From Aquimarina sp. Aq78 (GTDB lineage Bacteria > Bacteroidota > Bacteroidia > Flavobacteriales > Flavobacteriaceae): 64,000 nt of DNA. The stretch covers positions 248,001 to 312,000 of the forward strand of contig NZ_OMKA01000024.1 of NCBI RefSeq assembly GCF_900299525.1, written 5' to 3'. This document shows positions 32,325 through 40,374 of the stretch, piece by piece. Numbering within the stretch: the stretch's first letter is position 1; each line of letters opens with the position of its first letter. The notes under the pieces are model-generated. The model ran no database searches. It was given only the letters and a program-made list of their open reading frames with translations, and was not told where the DNA came from. The position numbers and the translations under genes are program-made.

Positions 32325-33848
32325 ATGAAAAAATTAGTTTTTAGCCTAGCAGCTTTATTAAGCGCTACGGCAATGATCGCACAGTCAAACAACAGTAATG
32401 TTACTCAAACCGGGGACGATAATATTGCTAATATTTCTCAGGTAGGAGCAACTAATTCTTCTTTAACAACTCAAGAAGGAAAAGCTAACAATGCAGAAGC
32501 CATCCAAGGTACTGCAGCATTTAATTCAACTAATGGAGTTGTAGAACAATCTCAAACAGGAGATAAGAACTCGGCTTTTGCTCATCATGAAGAAGCTGAT
32601 AATCAGGTGTATCAAATACAGGTAGGTAATGGTAATTCTGCTAGAGCTACTCAAAACTTGGCATTTGAAGGAGGAGGCAACGTAGCTAATCAACTTCAAG
32701 AAGGAGATAGAAACGAAGCCACAGTATCTCAAGAAGGATTAACCAATACTGCTATTCAGGTTCAATTTGGAGATGGCAATTCAGGATCTTCAAGTCAAGA
32801 AGGAATAGATAACTTTAGTGAACTTAATCAAGAAGGAAACTTTAATACAGCATCTATCACACAAGTAGGACAGAACAATCTTTCTTCACAGTCACAAATA
32901 GGAGACGCTAATATAGCTACTGCAGGACAGTGGGGAAATAATAATTCTGTAAGTCAAGACCAAGAAGGTGGAGGTAACACTGCAAATTCTGTTCAAGGTA
33001 GTACTCTTTTTGATTCTAGAGGAGGAAGAGTAGAGCAAGTACAAGCAGGTGATGAAAATAACGCGTTTGCTAATCATGAAGAAGATAATAACACTATTCT
33101 TCAAAGTCAGACAGGAGACTCTAATGATGCAAGTGCAGAGCAAAACCTAGGATCTTTTGGAGGAGACAACTTAGCTACACAAGTACAAGAAGGTAATAGT
33201 AACGTAGCTACAGCATCTCAAAACGGAAGTACTAATATTTCTGATCAATCTCAATCTGGTGATGAAAATGTTGCTTCGACAACACAATCAGGAACAAACA
33301 ATACAGCTATCCAAAGTCAAACAGGAGTTGGTAACAATGCAACTTCTATACAAGGAGGGACATTCTTTACTTCTAGAGGTGGTCTTGTAGATCAATTCCA
33401 GTCTGGTAATGGTAACGAAGCATTTGCTAGACACGAAGAGGATAATAACGTTGTAGTACAGACTCAATTAGGAGATAGAAATAATGCTTCTGCTACTCAG
33501 AACCTTATAAACTTTGGAGGAGAAAATACTACAAGACAACTTCAACTAGGAAATGGTAACGTTGCTGAAGCTTCTCAAGAAGGAAGTTCAGATTTAAATT
33601 TAGCTGGAGAAAATAACCTTGTTAGCCAAATTCAGTTTGGTGATGAAAATAGAGCTGCTTCAACTCAAAATGGGGCAAGTAATACAAGTGATATTTTCCA
33701 ATTTGGAAATATGAATGTCGCTACAGATACTCAGGTAGGAACAGGTAACAATACTTTTGTAACTCAGTTAGGAGACATGAACACTAGTGTGATTCTTCAA
33801 ACTGGAGTGAATAACGATGCTACTGTAACTCAAAATGGTTCGAATTAA
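32325..33848 (+). CDS. Curlin-repeat amyloid subunit 2 (CsgA-like, acidic)
   Basis: A 507-residue paralogue of the product of 30367-31890, with signal peptide MKKLVFSLAALLSATAMIAQ and the same number and order of curlin repeats. Copy 2 is far more acidic: I count about 11 Lys+Arg against about 54 Asp+Glu after residue 20. Many positions that are Lys or Arg in copy 1 are Asp, Glu, Ser or Thr here, with the Q, N and G skeleton retained. It probably forms the major fibre or a co-fibre with copy 1. The strong hairpin after it separates it from the secretion genes. Confidence 0.85.
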   Translation: MKKLVFSLAALLSATAMIAQSNNSNVTQTGDDNIANISQVGATNSSLTTQEGKANNAEAIQGTAAFNSTNGVVEQSQTGDKNSAFAHHEEADNQVYQIQVGNGNSARATQNLAFEGGGNVANQLQEGDRNEATVSQEGLTNTAIQVQFGDGNSGSSSQEGIDNFSELNQEGNFNTASITQVGQNNLSSQSQIGDANIATAGQWGNNNSVSQDQEGGGNTANSVQGSTLFDSRGGRVEQVQAGDENNAFANHEEDNNTILQSQTGDSNDASAEQNLGSFGGDNLATQVQEGNSNVATASQNGSTNISDQSQSGDENVASTTQSGTNNTAIQSQTGVGNNATSIQGGTFFTSRGGLVDQFQSGNGNEAFARHEEDNNVVVQTQLGDRNNASATQNLINFGGENTTRQLQLGNGNVAEASQEGSSDLNLAGENNLVSQIQFGDENRAASTQNGASNTSDIFQFGNMNVATDTQVGTGNNTFVTQLGDMNTSVILQTGVNNDATVTQNGSN

Positions 33849-33876
33849 TTAGATTCGAATAAACTTTAATATCATT

Positions 33877-33911
33877 ATAAGAGTTATACTCAATTTGAGT
33901 ATAACTCTTAT
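33877..33911 (+). terminator. Long hairpin between curlin gene 2 and the secretion genes (terminator or attenuator)
   Basis: ATAAGAGTTATACTC and GAGTATAACTCTTAT form a 15-bp perfect stem around AATTT. The following T run is interrupted (CTTGATTTTTTT), so partial read-through into the csg genes from 33938 is plausible and would give more subunit than machinery mRNA. Confidence 0.7.
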
Positions 33912-33937
33912 CTTGATTTTTTTAAATTCTGAAAAAG

Positions 33938-34459
33938 ATGAACAAAACCATTCTTATACAGGCATTGGGTTTTTTTATTTTCTTTACTTTTTCTAATGGG
34001 TATGCCCAAAATTTAAAGGAAGAAAATCAGCTTTCGATTACTGATCAAGATAAGTTTATTACCCTGTCTCAGGTTAATAATGCATTATCTGTTAGAGCAG
34101 AATCGTCATCCCTTTCTAATGGAGTAAATGCAGTTTTTATTCAACAAATAGGAACGAGTAATGCTGTGCTTTCTACTATTATTGCAGAATCTTCAGATAT
34201 TAAAATAATACAGAATGGAGATCAAAATCTAGTAGAGATAAAGGAATCCGCCAGAGAAATAGAAAAGTCGATTATACAAACAGGAAATAATAATTCTGTA
34301 ACTGATTTTTCTTTTAACCCTGATATATCAACTAATTTAGAACTTTTACAAGAAGGTAATAATCTAATTTTTGAACGATTTGGTAGTAATGAACTGTCGA
34401 AGAATTTGAAATTTAAAATGTCTGGCGATGCCAGAACTATAATTGTTAGAAGTTTTTAA
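33938..34459 (+). CDS. Small curlin-repeat protein, CsgB-like (nucleator candidate)
   Basis: A 173-residue exported protein (signal ending near SNGYAQ). It carries four degenerate curlin motifs: QQIGTSN, IQNGDQN, IQTGNNN and LQEGNN. It is much shorter and less regular than the two large subunits and has a hydrophobic, charged C-terminus (FKMSGDARTIIVRSF). In E. coli the CsgB nucleator is likewise a short curlin-repeat protein with an atypical C-terminal repeat. Position at the head of the csgEFG group supports a nucleator role. That role is inference. Confidence 0.6.
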   Translation: MNKTILIQALGFFIFFTFSNGYAQNLKEENQLSITDQDKFITLSQVNNALSVRAESSSLSNGVNAVFIQQIGTSNAVLSTIIAESSDIKIIQNGDQNLVEIKESAREIEKSIIQTGNNNSVTDFSFNPDISTNLELLQEGNNLIFERFGSNELSKNLKFKMSGDARTIIVRSF

Positions 34460-34477
34460 TAACAGACATATAAGAGT

Positions 34478-35206
34478 ATGAAGTTTAAACTTGTCATACT
34501 TGCAACTCTATTTTTTCAGGTTTCAATTGCACAGTTCACAAATACTGATGTAGTTGCAAAAGTTAAAACAGTAACTATTGATGATATAATTTCTGTGGTT
34601 GCTACTGCTACTAATACTACAGAAGTATACAAAAGTTTGCAATATACTATTACCGTTTTTCGAACAGATGCAAATAATAATGTATCTAAAACTAATCAGG
34701 AAGGAAGATTTACGCTAGAAGCAAATGAAAATAGAGAGCTCTCACGAGGGGCAATTAGTGTAGATGAGAGCGATAAAATAGTATTGCTCTTATTGATCTA
34801 TGAGGAAGATAAGATTATAGGCAAAGATAGACTTGCTTTTAATGAAGAAGCTGATCAGGAGTCTAAAACAACAGAAGGTGATGTTTCCTCTGATGATGGA
34901 ATTGAGCTAAAAGGAATAGTAATAGAAGAGACTAAAACCAAACCAGGAAGAGACTTTTATGAATATTTCTATGCTTCATATACATTAAACCAAATAAATG
35001 GTAATAGAGTCGTAGGAGTATATGAAAAATTAAGCTTTGGGCGTAGTACCATTATTCAGGTAAAAATAGAAGATAATGTCATTCATGAATTTATAGGAAA
35101 ACCAGATTTGGAATATTTAGAACAAATGTCGAAAATTGCAATTCGAAAAGTATATAAATATTTTAAGGATCTAAAAAAACAGAAGAACGATATTTTTCAG
35201 TATTAA
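34478..35206 (+). CDS. csgE: CsgE-type curli secretion factor with an N-terminal CsgH-like domain
   Basis: A 242-residue exported protein (signal MKFKLVILATLFFQVSIAQ). The C-terminal domain (about residues 143-242) matches CsgE: GIVIEETKTKPGRDFYEYF, the SFGRSTIIQVKIEDN strands and the YKYFKD C-terminal helix. CsgE caps the CsgG pore from the periplasm. Residues about 22-122 form an extra beta-sandwich-like domain (YTITVFRTDANNNVSKTNQEG, FTLEANENRELSRGAISV), which resembles alphaproteobacterial CsgH, an inhibitor of curli assembly. E. coli CsgE is only about 129 residues. The CsgH likeness is my reading and needs a profile search. Confidence 0.75.
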   Translation: MKFKLVILATLFFQVSIAQFTNTDVVAKVKTVTIDDIISVVATATNTTEVYKSLQYTITVFRTDANNNVSKTNQEGRFTLEANENRELSRGAISVDESDKIVLLLLIYEEDKIIGKDRLAFNEEADQESKTTEGDVSSDDGIELKGIVIEETKTKPGRDFYEYFYASYTLNQINGNRVVGVYEKLSFGRSTIIQVKIEDNVIHEFIGKPDLEYLEQMSKIAIRKVYKYFKDLKKQKNDIFQY

Positions 35207-35216
35207 AACAGTTAAG

Positions 35217-35621
35217 ATGAAATCAATTTTAATAACGCTTTTTCTTGTTTTCTCGATATGTAGCTTTTCTTTTGGACAAGATTTGGTGTATAAGCCTGTA
35301 AATCCTGCTTTTGGAGGAGATACATTTAATTATCAATGGCTTCTTAGCTCTGCCGAAGCTCAGAATAAATTTACAGACCCTACTGATTCAAGAGATCAAA
35401 GATCGGATGTAGAAAGATTTACAGAAAATCTGAATAACCAGTTATTAAGCCAAATATCAAGAACACTATTTACCGAACAATTTGGAGAAGGAGGTCTTAC
35501 TGAAGGGACATATAATTTTGGGTCTTTATTCATAGAAATCTTTCCTTCCGGAGAAGGGTTAGTAATCAATATTTTAGATACAAGCACCGGAGACCAATCC
35601 CAAGTAATAATTCCTAATTAA
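35217..35621 (+). CDS. csgF: Curli assembly factor CsgF
   Basis: A 134-residue exported protein (signal ending SFGQ). The mature N-terminus DLVYKPVNPAFGGDTFNYQW matches the CsgF motif (NPNFGGN...), which inserts into the CsgG pore. The segment LLSSAEAQNKFTDP is also typical. The C-terminal helix-strand part (FTENLNNQLLSQISRTL and later TGDQSQVIIPN) completes the family. Its size is normal for CsgF. It lies 10 bp after the csgE gene. Confidence 0.92.
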   Translation: MKSILITLFLVFSICSFSFGQDLVYKPVNPAFGGDTFNYQWLLSSAEAQNKFTDPTDSRDQRSDVERFTENLNNQLLSQISRTLFTEQFGEGGLTEGTYNFGSLFIEIFPSGEGLVINILDTSTGDQSQVIIPN

Positions 35622-35627
35622 TTTTTA

Positions 35628-37112
35628 ATGTATCATAAGTTTTATAAAGTAATCGCAGTAATTTCTTGTGCATTTTTATTATACGGATGTGGGACGTATT
35701 TCAATCAGCCCATAACTATCGAGAATGCCAGAATAGGTGAAGATACAGAAGTTACAAAAACATTAAGGGATTTTCCGCCACCGGTAGAGCCTGTTGTTGT
35801 TGGGGTGTATAAATTTAGAGATCAAACGGGGCAATATAAGCCCACAGAGAATGGAAGCACTTTTAGTACAGCTGTTACTCAAGGAGCAACAACAATTTTG
35901 ATCAAAGCACTCGAAGATTCTAAGTGGTTTGTGCCTATCGAAAGAGAAAATCTAAGCAACTTGCTTAACGAACGTAATATTATACGTTCTACAAGAAAAG
36001 AATATAGAAAAACCAAAAATACCAACGAACCACAATTACCACCATTATTATATGCAGGGATTATCCTCGAAGGAGGTATTGTGTCTTATGATTCTAATAT
36101 CATTACTGGTGGATTGGGAGCAAGGTATTTTGGTGTAGGAGCTTCTACTCAATATAGACAAGACAGAATTACAATATACTTAAGAGCAGTTTCTACTTCT
36201 AGCGGTAAAATCTTAAAAACAGTATATGTGTCTAAAACTATTTTATCACAAGCCTTAGACGCGAATTTCTTTAGGTATATAAAATTTAAGAGACTACTTG
36301 AAGCCGAAACTGGTTTTACCAAGAATGAACCTGCTCAAATGGCAGTGTCAGAGGCAATAGAGAAAGCAGTAGAATCTTTAATTGTAGAAGGAATTGAAGA
36401 TAAATTATGGGCTGTTAATGCAGAATCAGAAGCTGTAAATACATTAATAGAAAAATACAAAGCAGAAAAATATGAAGCTCAAAATACTGCCTTGTATGAT
36501 CGATATTTTAAAGAAAGAAGAGCTAAGATCTCTGCGTTTTTAAAAGGGGGAACTGCTTTAGTTAGCGGGGATTATAATAATCCAGAGCTTACCTATTCTG
36601 CAAAGATTGGAGCCCGATGGTATTTTAATCCATACCTTAATGTTAATGTGAGTATTAATAAATTTGAACTTACTAATCAAAACTCATTCTCTAAGGGGTT
36701 TAATGCTTTTGATCTTAATACAGAATTAAATCTTTTACCCTTTGATAAATTATCTCCCTTCTTGTTTGGAGGAGTAGGTATTGTGAATGATGATGATTTT
36801 GATACTACATTGTTTAAATTTCAATATGGAGGTGGTGTAGAGTATTTAATTTCTGATAAAATAGGTATTTCTGTTGGAGCTACGCATAACCTGGTTCTTA
36901 GCGACGAATTAGATGGCGTAGTTCAAGGAAAACGAGATGATCAATACTTTAATTTTTCTTTTGGACTAAATTGGTATTTTGGAAACCCCGTGAGGGCGAA
37001 TAAAAAATCAAGATTACAGAAACAAGAGAAAAATATAGAATTGCGTGAGTTAAGAAAAAGAAATAGAAAAATTAGAAAAGAAGGTATAATCCTAGAAGAT
37101 AAAAACAAATAG
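35628..37112 (+). CDS. csgG: CsgG-type outer-membrane curli secretion channel with a C-terminal barrel-like extension
   Basis: A 494-residue lipoprotein (lipobox LLYGC, Cys 21). Residues about 22-265 match CsgG: VVVGVYKFRDQTGQYKP, ERENLSNLLNERNIIR, and the C-terminal helix region. CsgG forms the nonameric outer-membrane pore for curlin export. Residues about 300-465 are an extra domain with about eight amphipathic strands ending FNFSFGLNWYFGNPV, like small outer-membrane barrels. A Lys/Arg-rich tail follows (about 466-494). E. coli CsgG is about 277 residues and has no such domain. It lies 6 bp after csgF. Confidence 0.88.
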   Translation: MYHKFYKVIAVISCAFLLYGCGTYFNQPITIENARIGEDTEVTKTLRDFPPPVEPVVVGVYKFRDQTGQYKPTENGSTFSTAVTQGATTILIKALEDSKWFVPIERENLSNLLNERNIIRSTRKEYRKTKNTNEPQLPPLLYAGIILEGGIVSYDSNIITGGLGARYFGVGASTQYRQDRITIYLRAVSTSSGKILKTVYVSKTILSQALDANFFRYIKFKRLLEAETGFTKNEPAQMAVSEAIEKAVESLIVEGIEDKLWAVNAESEAVNTLIEKYKAEKYEAQNTALYDRYFKERRAKISAFLKGGTALVSGDYNNPELTYSAKIGARWYFNPYLNVNVSINKFELTNQNSFSKGFNAFDLNTELNLLPFDKLSPFLFGGVGIVNDDDFDTTLFKFQYGGGVEYLISDKIGISVGATHNLVLSDELDGVVQGKRDDQYFNFSFGLNWYFGNPVRANKKSRLQKQEKNIELRELRKRNRKIRKEGIILEDKNK

Positions 37113-37115
37113 GTT

Positions 37116-38603
37116 GTGAGAAAAATTATCATAAGAATAATAAGTGTTTTTGTAATTATAGCTGCAGCTTCTTGTAGTGAGGATACTATTGATTCTGAAG
37201 GTTTAGGGTCTGTTAAAGGAAAAGTAGTTAAAAAAGGAACTAACGAACCTTTAGAAAATGTAAAAATATCAACAAATCCTGCTTCAAGTACTGTTTTTAC
37301 AGATAAAGATGGAGTCTATCATTTAAAAAATGTACCCTCGGGAGATTACTCTCTTTCGGGTCAACGAGAAGGACTATTAGCGGTTTTTGAAGCGGTTACA
37401 GTACTAACAGATAAAGAGCTTGAGGTAGTTCTTGAAATGGATATCGCAACAGCTACAAACCGCCCACCAGAAGCTGCAACTTTAGTAACACCAGTAGATA
37501 ATGTAGTTGATCTTCCATTAGAAGTTAAATTGGTATGGAGTGCCAAGGATCCTGATAAAGATAAACTTACTTACAAGGTGAGTTTAAGGAACGAAGAAAA
37601 TTCTAATGTAGAAGTTTTTGAAAATATTACTGATACAACATATACCGTATCCGGACTTTCTTTTAGTACAAAGTATTTTTGGCAAGTAAGCTCTAGTGAT
37701 GATATTAATGATCCGGTTAATAGTACAACTTTTGCCTTTACGACTGCGGGACCACCAAACAATAGAATTGTATATACAAAACTAGTTGGCGGTAACAGTG
37801 TTATTTATTCTGCAGATGAGAGTGGAGGAACAGAAATAGCACTTACTTCGGTATCAAAAAATAGTTTTAGACCTAGAAGAAATGCTACGACCAAAAAGAT
37901 TGCTTTTTTACAGTCGGTCGGCTCTCAGACTCATTTATTTACAATGAACCAGGATGGTTCACAAATAAAACAAATTACCTCCACGGTTGGAGTATCTGGG
38001 TTTAACCTTGAAGAAGTGGATTTTTCATGGGATGCCAATGGAGCAAAATTGTTATTTCCTAATCAGAATAAATTATATTCTATAAATATAGATGGAAGCG
38101 GCTTGAGCTTAATATATCAAACCACTGGTGATTTGATTACCGAAGTAGATAAAAATGAAAACACAGGTATAACTGCTATAAAAACAAATAATTTAGATGG
38201 ATACGGAGTACAAATTTTTACCATTGATGGAGCTGGAGTGGTACAAAACACGGTGCTTACGGGCCAAAATGGTGCTGCAGGTAGTATCAATTTGTCTGTA
38301 GATGGCACTAAGTTATTATACAGCCGAGATATGTCTGGAGCAGAAAATCCAAATTATCGTCAATTAGATTCTCGTGTGTTTATCTATGATTTAGGCACTA
38401 TGGTAAGTACAGATCTATCTACAGATAAAACAGCAGGAACTAATGATCTGGATGCTCGATTTTCACCAAACGAAGCCAGTATAATTTTTGTAAACACCTC
38501 GAATGATGGTATTTCTGAAAAAAATATCCTGACTGTACCCATTGCAGATTTAGATGGAAGGGTGACAATATTACAAAAAGCAGCAATGCCCGATTGGGAA
38601 TAG
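37116..38603 (+). CDS. Lipoprotein with carboxypeptidase-like, FN3 and beta-propeller domains, last gene of the curli operon
   Basis: A 495-residue lipoprotein (GTG start at 37116; lipobox AAASC at about residue 20). Domains: carboxypeptidase regulatory-like/CarboxypepD_reg type, residues about 30-95 (VKGKVVKKGTNEPLENVKIS); fibronectin type III, about 105-210 (LVWSAKDPDKDKLTYKVSLR); and a TolB/PD40-type beta-propeller, about 215-490 (FSWDANGAKLLFPNQN, RFSPNEASIIFVN). The gene starts 3 bp after csgG, so it is probably co-translated. Possible role: surface scaffold or anchor of the fibre; inferred from position only. Confidence 0.7.
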   Translation: MRKIIIRIISVFVIIAAASCSEDTIDSEGLGSVKGKVVKKGTNEPLENVKISTNPASSTVFTDKDGVYHLKNVPSGDYSLSGQREGLLAVFEAVTVLTDKELEVVLEMDIATATNRPPEAATLVTPVDNVVDLPLEVKLVWSAKDPDKDKLTYKVSLRNEENSNVEVFENITDTTYTVSGLSFSTKYFWQVSSSDDINDPVNSTTFAFTTAGPPNNRIVYTKLVGGNSVIYSADESGGTEIALTSVSKNSFRPRRNATTKKIAFLQSVGSQTHLFTMNQDGSQIKQITSTVGVSGFNLEEVDFSWDANGAKLLFPNQNKLYSINIDGSGLSLIYQTTGDLITEVDKNENTGITAIKTNNLDGYGVQIFTIDGAGVVQNTVLTGQNGAAGSINLSVDGTKLLYSRDMSGAENPNYRQLDSRVFIYDLGTMVSTDLSTDKTAGTNDLDARFSPNEASIIFVNTSNDGISEKNILTVPIADLDGRVTILQKAAMPDWE

Positions 38604-38623
38604 CTTATTTCTAATTTTTGACT

Positions 38624-38695
38624 TGCGAATTATGATGCATGTATGATGTTAAGTTTAGTAATTTAGACTTTATAATTCGTACATCGTAATTCGCA
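38624..38695. repeat. Imperfect inverted repeat downstream of the curli operon
   Basis: TGCGAATTATGATGCATGTA (38624-38643) has its inverse TACATCGTAATTCGCA at 38680-38695, with one mismatch and a four-base insertion in the left arm. The right arm continues into an ATTCG-rich stretch (AATTCGCAATTCGTAATT). It may be a terminator without a T tract, or a short dispersed palindromic repeat of the genome. Confidence 0.45.
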
Positions 38696-38713
38696 ATTCG
38701 TAATTAATTAAAT

Positions 38714-38721
38714 TATCTTTG
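38714..38721 (+). promoter_or_regulatory. -7 element of the purM promoter
   Basis: TATCTTTG, an exact TAnnTTTG match, 20 bp before the purM ATG at 38741. Confidence 0.6.
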
Positions 38722-38740
38722 CGCTTTAATTTTCAATATA

Positions 38741-39919
38741 ATGAGTCAAGAAGTAAGTAAACGTTATGCGCAACGTGGTGTTTCTGCGTCTAAAGAAGAT
38801 GTACATAGTGCGATTAAAAACATTGATAAAGGACTTTTTCCAAAAGCATTTTGCAAAATTGTACCAGATCATTTAACCGGTGATCAAGAGTATTGTTTGA
38901 TCATGCATGCCGATGGAGCAGGAACCAAATCTTCTCTGGCATATATGTATTGGAAAGAAACCGGAGATGTGTCTGTATGGAAAGGAATTGCTCAAGATGC
39001 ACTAATCATGAATATCGATGATTTATTATGTGTGGGAGCAACCGATAATATAATGTTGTCTTCTACTATCGGAAGAAATAAAAACCTGATCCCAGGCGAA
39101 GTGATATCTGCAATCATTAACGGAACCGAAGAATTACTTAAAGAACTTAAAGGTTTTGGAGTTGAAATCCATTCTACAGGTGGAGAAACTGCCGATGTTG
39201 GAGATCTGGTACGAACGATTATTGTAGATTCTACAGTAACTGCTCGTATGAAACGTAAAGATGTAATTGATAATGCGAATATAGAGGCAGGTGATGTAAT
39301 TGTAGGATTGGCTTCTTTTGGGCAGGCAAGCTATGAAAAAGAATATAATGGAGGTATGGGAAGCAATGGCTTAACATCTGCTCGACATGATGTGTTTAGT
39401 AAAATTCTTGCAGAAAAATACCCAGAAAGTTTTGATCCCTCTGTACCTTCAGATTTGGTGTACTCTGGTAAAACAAATTTAACCGATGCTGTGGAAAATG
39501 CACCGATCGATGCCGGTAAATTAGTATTATCACCTACCAGGACATATGCTCCTATTATTAAAAAAATATTAGCAAAGTTTGATAAAGAAACCATTCACGG
39601 AATGGTGCATTGCAGTGGTGGTGCTCAAACTAAGATTCTACATTTTATAGATAATCTGCATATCGTAAAAGATAACTTATTTGATGTTCCTCCGCTATTT
39701 AAATTGATTCAGGAAAATTCTGGGACAGATTGGAAAGAAATGTACCAGGTATTTAATATGGGACATCGTATGGAGCTCTATGTTTCTCCAGAAATAGCAG
39801 AAGAAATCATATCGATTTCAAAAAGTTTTAATGTAGATGCCCAAATAGTTGGCCGTGTCGAGGCTTCTGAAGAGAAAAAACTTACCATCAAAAGTGAGTT
39901 TGGAACTTATATCTATTAA
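38741..39919 (+). CDS. purM: Phosphoribosylformylglycinamidine cyclo-ligase (AIR synthetase)
   Basis: A 392-residue AIR synthetase of the long form found in Bacteroidetes. It closes the imidazole ring in purine synthesis using ATP. Evidence: MSQEVSKRYAQRGVSASKED at the start; the metal/ATP segment MHADGAGTKSSLAYMYW (about residues 53-69); the DDLLCVGA and HSTGGETADVGD motifs of the PurM fold; and MGHRMELY in the C-domain. Apparently co-transcribed with the cupin gene 13 bp downstream. Confidence 0.93.
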   Translation: MSQEVSKRYAQRGVSASKEDVHSAIKNIDKGLFPKAFCKIVPDHLTGDQEYCLIMHADGAGTKSSLAYMYWKETGDVSVWKGIAQDALIMNIDDLLCVGATDNIMLSSTIGRNKNLIPGEVISAIINGTEELLKELKGFGVEIHSTGGETADVGDLVRTIIVDSTVTARMKRKDVIDNANIEAGDVIVGLASFGQASYEKEYNGGMGSNGLTSARHDVFSKILAEKYPESFDPSVPSDLVYSGKTNLTDAVENAPIDAGKLVLSPTRTYAPIIKKILAKFDKETIHGMVHCSGGAQTKILHFIDNLHIVKDNLFDVPPLFKLIQENSGTDWKEMYQVFNMGHRMELYVSPEIAEEIISISKSFNVDAQIVGRVEASEEKKLTIKSEFGTYIY

Positions 39920-39931
39920 ATTGTTTTACCT

Positions 39932-40255
39932 ATGATAGAGATTTCAAAAATCGAAGAGAAAGAGATAATGGAAGGTTTTAAAGGTAAATTTATCCATACC
40001 GAAAATTCAACTCTCGCTTTTTGGGAAATAAAGAAAGGGGCGGTTTTACCATTGCACTCTCATATTCATGAACAGACAACACAGGTTTTAGAAGGTAAAT
40101 TAGAGCTAACAATCGGTGAAGAAACAAATATCTATGAAAAAGGATTTGTCGCCGTAATACCCCCGAATGTAGCTCATAGTGGAACTGCATTGACAGATTG
40201 CAGGGTCTTAGATACTTTTAGTCCGGTAAGAGAAGATTATAAAAATTTTGTTTGA
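39932..40255 (+). CDS. Single-domain cupin protein
   Basis: A 107-residue one-domain cupin. The metal-binding His pair is in LPLHSHIHEQTTQVLEGKLEL (cupin motif 1, about residues 41-61) and a second His in PPNVAHSG (motif 2, about 86-93). The family includes small sugar-binding or oxygenase-like proteins, and no substrate can be read from the sequence. It lies 13 bp after purM and is probably in its operon. Confidence 0.85.
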   Translation: MIEISKIEEKEIMEGFKGKFIHTENSTLAFWEIKKGAVLPLHSHIHEQTTQVLEGKLELTIGEETNIYEKGFVAVIPPNVAHSGTALTDCRVLDTFSPVREDYKNFV

Positions 40256-40374
40256 GAATAGAATTCCTAAATGATACTTTCGACTGAATTTATGCAGAGC
40301 GATCATAATGCCCGAGATGGCTTTTATAAATGATATTTCAAATACCCTTATTGCTAATACTACAAATTAAGCCA

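Larger units (their letters stand above)
30093..33848 (+). repeat. Tandem duplication of the hairpin-promoter-curlin gene unit (two diverged copies)
   Basis: Unit 1 (30093-31890) and unit 2 (32056-33848) share the terminator hairpin, parts of the upstream control region and a gene of identical coding length, 507 codons. The frames align without gaps at matching landmarks such as GSTLFDSRGGRVEQVQ in copy 2 versus GSSLFDSREGRIEQVQ in copy 1. The whole unit was therefore duplicated, then diverged. Confidence 0.75.

Noticed and set aside
30367-33848. The regular repeats in both curlin genes as a possible CRISPR or satellite array
   Set aside because: The periodicity is in the protein (Q-G-N motifs); unit DNA sequences vary, have no constant repeat length with unique spacers, and lie in single long frames with signal peptides.
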